Part shown: positions 59,316 through 64,000 of the stretch, piece after piece
How positions within the stretch are numbered: position 1 is the first letter of the stretch
Layout: each line of letters begins with the position of its first letter
DNA from: Solobacterium sp.
Lineage (GTDB): Bacteria; Bacillota_I; Bacilli_A; Erysipelotrichales; Erysipelotrichaceae
Reading direction: 5' to 3'
NCBI GenBank assembly: GCA_017469885.1
Contig: JAFUFO010000031.1
Location: 1 to 64,000, forward strand
DNA: 64,000 nucleotides
Notes under the pieces: model-generated
What the model saw: only the letters and a program-made list of their open reading frames with translations
The model's database searches: none
What the model was told of the DNA's origin: nothing
Translations under genes and position numbers: made by a program

Positions 59316-59364
59316 TCGGTTTTTCAATGTAAATACACCGCAGGAAGGATGAGAATTTTTTCAT

Positions 59365-60195
59365 ATGAACATCAAGCAGTTATCGGATATCACAGGCGTC
59401 CATATCGAGACGATCCGGAGCTATCGGAAAGCAGGTTATCTGCATCCCCTAAAGCGCCCCAACGGGTACTATGACTATTCCCAGCAGGACCTGGTATCCC
59501 TGTTCTGGGTGCGCAAACTGCGCGGCTATGCAATGTCGATGGATCAGATCCATGACTTCTTCTATTCCGATGATCCCGGGAATCTGCTTGCCATTCTGGA
59601 AGAACGGAAAACCTATATTCAGCAGGAAATCACCTCCATGGAGCTGGCCATGCGGTTTATTGACCTTGAAACGCGGCATATCACGGAAACGGTAAGCAGC
59701 GGCGCAAATCACGCCGTCATGTTTCAGTCCATTGATGACAAGATCGATATCTATTCCCTGCACAACCGGTCCGACCGGTTCCGGAAACTGTCTTTCTCCA
59801 TGACTCCGACCGTACGGATCGCAAAGGAAATTCTCAACGGACCGCTGGAAGACCGGATGATTCCGATTCAGGTCGGCATGGGAACCTATCAGTACATTCT
59901 GGATGAACATGCATTTTCCGTACCGGAAGATGCGGTCATAGTGCCGAACGGTCTGAATATCACCCAGCAGCTGGCGCTGCGCAGCTTCGATACGATTCCG
60001 CTTATGGAACTTGCGCCGATGATTACCTTTGCGCGGGCAAACAATCTTACGTACCTCAGTGACACAACCGGTTATCTGATGCGCGTGGAAGAGGATCATG
60101 ACGCACCGGTCTATCACTTCCGGATCCGCGCCTGTGTCGAACGGAACAATATAAAAGACCCTTCCGTCCTTGCGAAAGAGTCCCGTTTTAAATAA
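59365..60195 (+). CDS. MerR-family transcriptional regulator
   Basis: A 276-residue regulator. The N-terminal winged helix (KQLSDITGVHIETIRSYRKAGYLHPLKRPNGYYDYSQQDLVSLFWVRKLR) is a standard MerR DNA-binding domain. A helical dimer region at 80-115 and a C-terminal 160-residue ligand domain with GyrI-like character follow. It most likely activates the divergent flavin reductase gene through the 19-base-spacer promoter, in response to a small molecule that could be the reductase substrate. No clear ribosome-binding site lies near the ATG. Confidence 0.87.
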   Translation: MNIKQLSDITGVHIETIRSYRKAGYLHPLKRPNGYYDYSQQDLVSLFWVRKLRGYAMSMDQIHDFFYSDDPGNLLAILEERKTYIQQEITSMELAMRFIDLETRHITETVSSGANHAVMFQSIDDKIDIYSLHNRSDRFRKLSFSMTPTVRIAKEILNGPLEDRMIPIQVGMGTYQYILDEHAFSVPEDAVIVPNGLNITQQLALRSFDTIPLMELAPMITFARANNLTYLSDTTGYLMRVEEDHDAPVYHFRIRACVERNNIKDPSVLAKESRFK

Positions 60196-60205
60196 TTGTC
60201 CAATA

Positions 60206-62555
60206 TCAGAATCCGATGGCTGTTCCGATCAGCCGGACAAGCAGCGCTGCCAGCCAGGCGACACTGCACTGAAACAGTACAACCCCGGCTGCCCAGCGTC
60301 CGCCAAGCTCCCGCTTGATGGAGGCGATTGCGGCAACACACGGTGTATATAACAGACTGAATACAAGAAGGCTTGCGGCCGCAAGCGGTGTCAGTACCGC
60401 CGTTACACCCCCCCTCTGCGCCAAACAGCACCTTCATGACGGAGACCAGACTTTCCTTTGCCATAAAGCCGGAGACCAGGGAAGTCACAATACGCCAGTC
60501 GCCAAGTCCGGTCGGCCTGAAGATCGGAACAAGGATGCCGGAGATAACCGCAAGAATACTTGTTCTGGAATCACTGACCAGATTAAGATGCAGGTCAAAG
60601 CTCTTCAGGAACCAGACAACGATCGTCGCGATCAGAATAACTGAGAATGCCCGCTGCAGGAAGTCCTTTGCCTTCTCCCAGAGAAGCTGAATGACATTGC
60701 GGGGACTCGGCAGACGGTAGTTGGGCAGTTCCATGACAAACGGAACCGCTTCACCTTTGAACAGCGTCTTCTTGAACAGGAATGCGGTCAGCACGCCGAA
60801 CAGAATACCAAGCACATATAATCCGATCATGATCAGTCCGCCCTGTTTCGGAAAGAATGCATTCACAAAGAACGCATAGATCGGAAGCTTCGCCGTACAG
60901 CTCATGAACGGCGTCAGAAGAATCGTCATCTTACGGTCCCGTTCGCTCGGCAGTGTCCGTGTGGACATAACTGCCGGAACCGTACATCCAAATCCGATCA
61001 GCATCGGCACAATACTCCGTCCGGACAGACCGATTTTCCGCAGGATCTTATCCATCACAAAGGCAACGCGGGCAATATAGCCGCTGTCTTCCAGCATGGA
61101 CAGGAAGAAAAACATCACCACGATGATCGGCAGGAAACTGAGTACACTTCCGACACCTTCAAAGATGCCGCCGATGATAAGACTCCGCAGAATCTCATTC
61201 ACATTTCCGGCAATCATTGCGGCTTCTGTGAGTTCCGCCAGCTGTCCGATCAGAATTTCCAGCACTTCCTGAAGATAGGCGCCGATCACATTGAAGGTCA
61301 GCCAGAAGACGAGTCCCATGATTGCGATGAACACCGGGATCGCCGTGTATTTGCCGGTCAGGATCCGGTCGATTTTCTGACTGCGCACATGTTCTGCGCT
61401 TTCCTTCGGTTTGATGACACATGCATCACATACCTTGTGAATGAACGCGAACCGCATGTCCGCCATGGCGGCACTGCGGTCAAGACCGCGTTCCTTTTCC
61501 ATCTGCCGGACAATATGATTCAGCACTTCAATTTCATCCGGTTCAAGATTCAGCTGACTCTGAATCCGGGTGTCCCCTTCAATCAGTTTGTCTGCGGCAA
61601 ACCGCAGCGGAAGATCTGCCTTTTCGGCGTTGTCCTCAATCAGATGAATGACCGCATGAAGGCAGCGGTGCACCGCACCGCCGTGATCGTTCTTATCACA
61701 GAAGTCCTGGCGCAGCGGACGTTCCTGGTATTTGGCCACATGGACCGCATGCCGGATCAGCTCATCCACGCCCTGGTTCTTTGCGGCGGAGATCGGAATG
61801 ACCGGCACGCCCAGCATGTTCTCCATGTCGTTGATATCTACGGATCCGCCGTTGGCATTGATCTCATCCATCATGTTGAGAGCAACAACCATCGGCACAT
61901 TCATTTCCAGCAGCTGCATGGTCAGATACAGGTTGCGCTCGATATTGGTCGTATCGACGATATTGATGATGCCGTTCGGCTTTTCCTTCAGCACAAAGTC
62001 CCGCGATACCAGTTCCTCACTGGAATACGGCGACATGGAATAAATGCCGGGCAGGTCCGTGATCTGTGTATTTGAATACCCCCGGATCACGCCATCCTTC
62101 CGGTCCACCGTGACGCCCGGAAAATTCCCGACGTGCTGCGACGAACCGGTCAGCTGATTGAACAGTGTTGTCTTTCCACTGTTCTGATTTCCGACAAGTG
62201 CGAACGTGATGGTGGCACCTTCCGGAAGCGGATGTTCCTCTTCCCGGTTATGATACTTTCCCTCTTCACCAAGTCCCGGATGTTCGGATTTCTTCCGGAT
62301 GTTTTCTTCGTGTACCGCTTCCGATTCTTCCGTGACCGGTTCGATGATGATCTGTTCCGCATCCGCAAGACGCAGCGTCAGTTCATAGCCGTGGATCCGC
62401 AGTTCCATCGGATCACCGAGCGGCGCATATTTTGTGACGGTGACATGTTCTCCGGGAATCACTCCCATATCAAGAAAGTGCTGGCGAAGTGCGCCTTCGC
62501 CGCCGACTTCCCGGATGATCGCATGTTCCCCTGGTTTCAGTTCTCTTAAATTCAT
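60206..62555 (-). CDS. feoB: FeoA-FeoB fusion ferrous iron transporter, frameshifted in a G7 tract
   Basis: Iron(II) importer with FeoA (SH3-like, residues 1-75) fused to FeoB. The G-protein domain has GNQNSGKTTLFN from residue 122, DLPGIYSM and the following guanine motifs. The membrane part has the two gate motifs, GFGCTVPAVMSTR and TPFMSCTAKLPIY. After KVLFGAEGG (near residue 715) the frame runs out of homology. The remaining C-terminal helices continue in another frame (GVTAVLTPLAAASLLVF to the stop at 60206). The switch is at seven G on the minus strand (60414-60408), where six would restore the frame and give about 782 residues. As read, a wrong tail runs to 60114 and overlaps merR. It may be phase variation or a sequencing error. 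Confidence 0.87.
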
Positions 62556-62587
62556 TCTGTCTGTTCTTTCTTCCAGTAATCCTTTTC

Positions 62588-62593
62588 ATTATA
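62588..62593 (-). promoter_or_regulatory. -10 box of the feoAB gene
   Basis: TATAAT on the minus strand, 32 bases before the ATG at 62555. A GGAAGAAAG sequence lies in the leader. No obvious -35 or Fur-type operator was seen. Confidence 0.45.
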
Positions 62594-62641
62594 TTGAGAG
62601 ACCGGCAGTTAGTATTTCATAACCGTTCAGCCCGAGAGAAG

Positions 62642-62663
62642 AAAAAACTGTCCGAAGACAGTT
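62642..62663 (-). terminator. Terminator of the right-edge MATE gene
   Basis: On the minus strand AACTGTC, tetraloop TTCG, GACAGTT, then TTTTCTTC. The stem begins at the MATE stop codon. Confidence 0.82.
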
Positions 62664-64000
62664 CAGATGCGCCGTTCCGGACTGCTTTCCCGGATGACAC
62701 TGTGAAGCAGATACAACGCAAAGACCGCCGCAAGGCCTTCTCCGACCGGCAGCGCCGCCGCAAGTCCGGTTTCCCCGAACAGACGGTCCAGCAGGAACAT
62801 CAGCGGGATATAGCATACCAGTTCCCGCACCACCGCATGAAGCAGAGTTTCCTTTCCCTTGCCCATCGCCTGCATGCAGTAGGAGGTGTGATAGTTCATT
62901 AGCTGCACCGGTGAGGCAAAACAGCGGATCCGCAGGAACAGCGCCGCAAAGCCGACGGTCATCAGTGCGGTCTGTGCATCTCCTGCCCGATTGCTCAGAA
63001 ACACCGATGCGACCGGACGGGCAAAACACTGGAAGAAAATAATGCTCAGAAAGGATACAACCAGTCCCGCAAGCCGGGCCGTATTGATCGTTTCCTTCAT
63101 CCGTTCATGATTTCCCGAGGAATAATTGAACGCCACGATCGGCAGCATTCCCTGACAGATTCCGATATTGATCGCGTTGGGAATCCGCTCCACCTTCATG
63201 ACAATACCCATCGCCGCAAGCACAAGATCACTGTGTCCGGACGCAAGGATATTGACGCAGATATTCGCAAGGTCGAACAGACCCGGCAGAACGGCCGAAG
63301 GAATGCCGACCGAGAATACCGACTTCCGGTTTTCCGGCTCACATGCCATGGCTTCTTTCGGGGAAAGTGTCAGCGGCGAACCCTTCGACGCCTTCTGATA
63401 CTGCATCAGAAGATATGCACAGGCAATGATGTTTGATATCGTCGTCGCAACGGCAGCGCCGGTAACTTCCTGCCCTTTCGGCAGGAGCACGAACATGAAC
63501 AGCGGATCAAGCAGAGCATTCAGGATACCGCCCATACTGAGGCCCATACTGGCCTGGGAAGAATATCCCACATTCCGCAGAAGATGCGCAAGCGCCATCG
63601 ACAGCACGCTTGGAAGACAGCCGAATACCACAACGATCGAGGCATAGCTGCGCGCATAGCCGATCGTCGCATCACTGGCGCCGAGAAAGCGCAGGATCGG
63701 ATTCATAAAGAGACCGATCAGAAGCGAATAGCCAAGCGAAATGGCAACGGCGCCGTATACGCTGTAGGCACTGATCCGCTTTGCCTCCGCCGGCTTTTTC
63801 GCGCCCATCTTGCGGGCAACAAGGGATCCGCCGCCGATGCCGAACAGATTGGACAGTGCAACATTCATCATGAACAGCGTCAGTGTGATGGAGGTCGCGG
63901 CCATCATATATGCATTGCCGGTGCGCCCGATAAAGAACGCATCCACAACGTTATAGATCAGGTTGATGATCTGACTGATGATCGTCGGAATCGCCATCGC
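62663..64000 (-). CDS. MATE family efflux transporter, 5' end cut by the window
   Basis: At least 444 residues of a twelve-helix MATE transporter. SQIINLIYNVVDAFFIGRTGN is helix 1, and the second half starts near FSVGIPSAVLPGLFDLANICVNI. The first visible ATG is at 63997, but the frame remains open to the edge. Relatives have 15-30 more residues before the AIPTIIS segment, so the true start is probably outside the window. The gene ends in a hairpin terminator. It is related to, but clearly distinct from, the MATE protein at 38406-39830. Confidence 0.87.
   Translation of the reverse strand, partial: AMAIPTIISQIINLIYNVVDAFFIGRTGNAYMMAATSITLTLFMMNVALSNLFGIGGGSLVARKMGAKKPAEAKRISAYSVYGAVAISLGYSLLIGLFMNPILRFLGASDATIGYARSYASIVVVFGCLPSVLSMALAHLLRNVGYSSQASMGLSMGGILNALLDPLFMFVLLPKGQEVTGAAVATTISNIIACAYLLMQYQKASKGSPLTLSPKEAMACEPENRKSVFSVGIPSAVLPGLFDLANICVNILASGHSDLVLAAMGIVMKVERIPNAINIGICQGMLPIVAFNYSSGNHERMKETINTARLAGLVVSFLSIIFFQCFARPVASVFLSNRAGDAQTALMTVGFAALFLRIRCFASPVQLMNYHTSYCMQAMGKGKETLLHAVVRELVCYIPLMFLLDRLFGETGLAAALPVGEGLAAVFALYLLHSVIRESSPERRI

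Noticed and set aside
1-64000. CRISPR arrays, insertion sequences, prophage or rRNA operon
   Set aside because: No regularly spaced repeats, transposase, integrase, phage structural genes or rRNA sequence were seen on reading the window and its predicted proteins.

Overview
The window looks like ordinary chromosome from an anaerobic, low-to-mid GC Gram-positive bacterium (Bacillota). The gene mix (two [FeFe] hydrogenases, fused FeoAB, PPK1 plus PPK2, many short lipoproteins, a GH1 phospho-glucosidase) and roughly half-GC composition would suit a gut Erysipelotrichia-like organism. This placement is inferred from gene content; no rRNA is present to fix it. I see no prophage, insertion sequence, CRISPR array or rRNA operon. 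There is one tRNA, tRNA-Leu(GAG).

Layout. 0-2.4 kb: a metallophosphoesterase lipoprotein divergent from a TtcA-like tRNA thiolation enzyme. 2.4-4.9 kb: an 821-residue adenosine deaminase fused to a Rossmann-like (SLOG-type) domain. 4.9-9 kb: an envelope/lipid operon (cardiolipin synthase, amidase, patatin, HAD phosphatase). 9-18.2 kb: a GNAT, a thioredoxin lipoprotein, a PfkB kinase, peptidase T and a hydrogenase cluster (DJ-1 protein, group-B-like [FeFe] hydrogenase, NuoE-like ferredoxin, PAS-containing sensory hydrogenase, SpoIIE/PP2C phosphatase). 18.3-18.8 kb: no protein gene but a highly foldable minus-strand RNA with its own terminator. 18.9-22.4 kb: typA, tRNA-Leu and a D,D-carboxypeptidase. 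22.5-29.3 kb: acyltransferase, GH1 enzyme, DJ-1/PfpI protein, a broken cation-diffusion transporter, zinc-ribbon protein, L,D-transpeptidase and a radical SAM protein. 29.4-32.7 kb: acyl-CoA ligase with an E2-like acyltransferase, then MntP. 32.8-38.3 kb: a polyphosphate neighbourhood (PPK2, TGS-nucleoside kinase, PPK1, MsrA). 38.4-43.6 kb: MATE pump, Tex, and a membrane protein with a permuted papain-like domain. 43.6-47.8 kb: a five-gene operon led by an ECF sigma factor. 48.5-54 kb: a complete branched-chain amino acid ABC operon ending in a CBS-ACT protein. 54.1-56.6 kb: a small membrane/ACT operon and a shortened solute-binding lipoprotein. 56.7-60.2 kb: an extracellular flavin reductase divergent from a MerR regulator. 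60.2-64 kb: FeoAB, frameshifted at a G7 tract, and a MATE pump running off the right edge.

The points most worth following are the structured RNA at 18.3-18.8 kb, the deaminase-SLOG fusion, the MerR-type 19-bp promoter in front of the flavin reductase, the sensory hydrogenase-phosphatase operon, the lysine-rich tails shared by both polyphosphate kinases, and a repeated promoter design in which a -10 box sits six to ten bases before an ATG with no Shine-Dalgarno, suggesting leaderless mRNAs.
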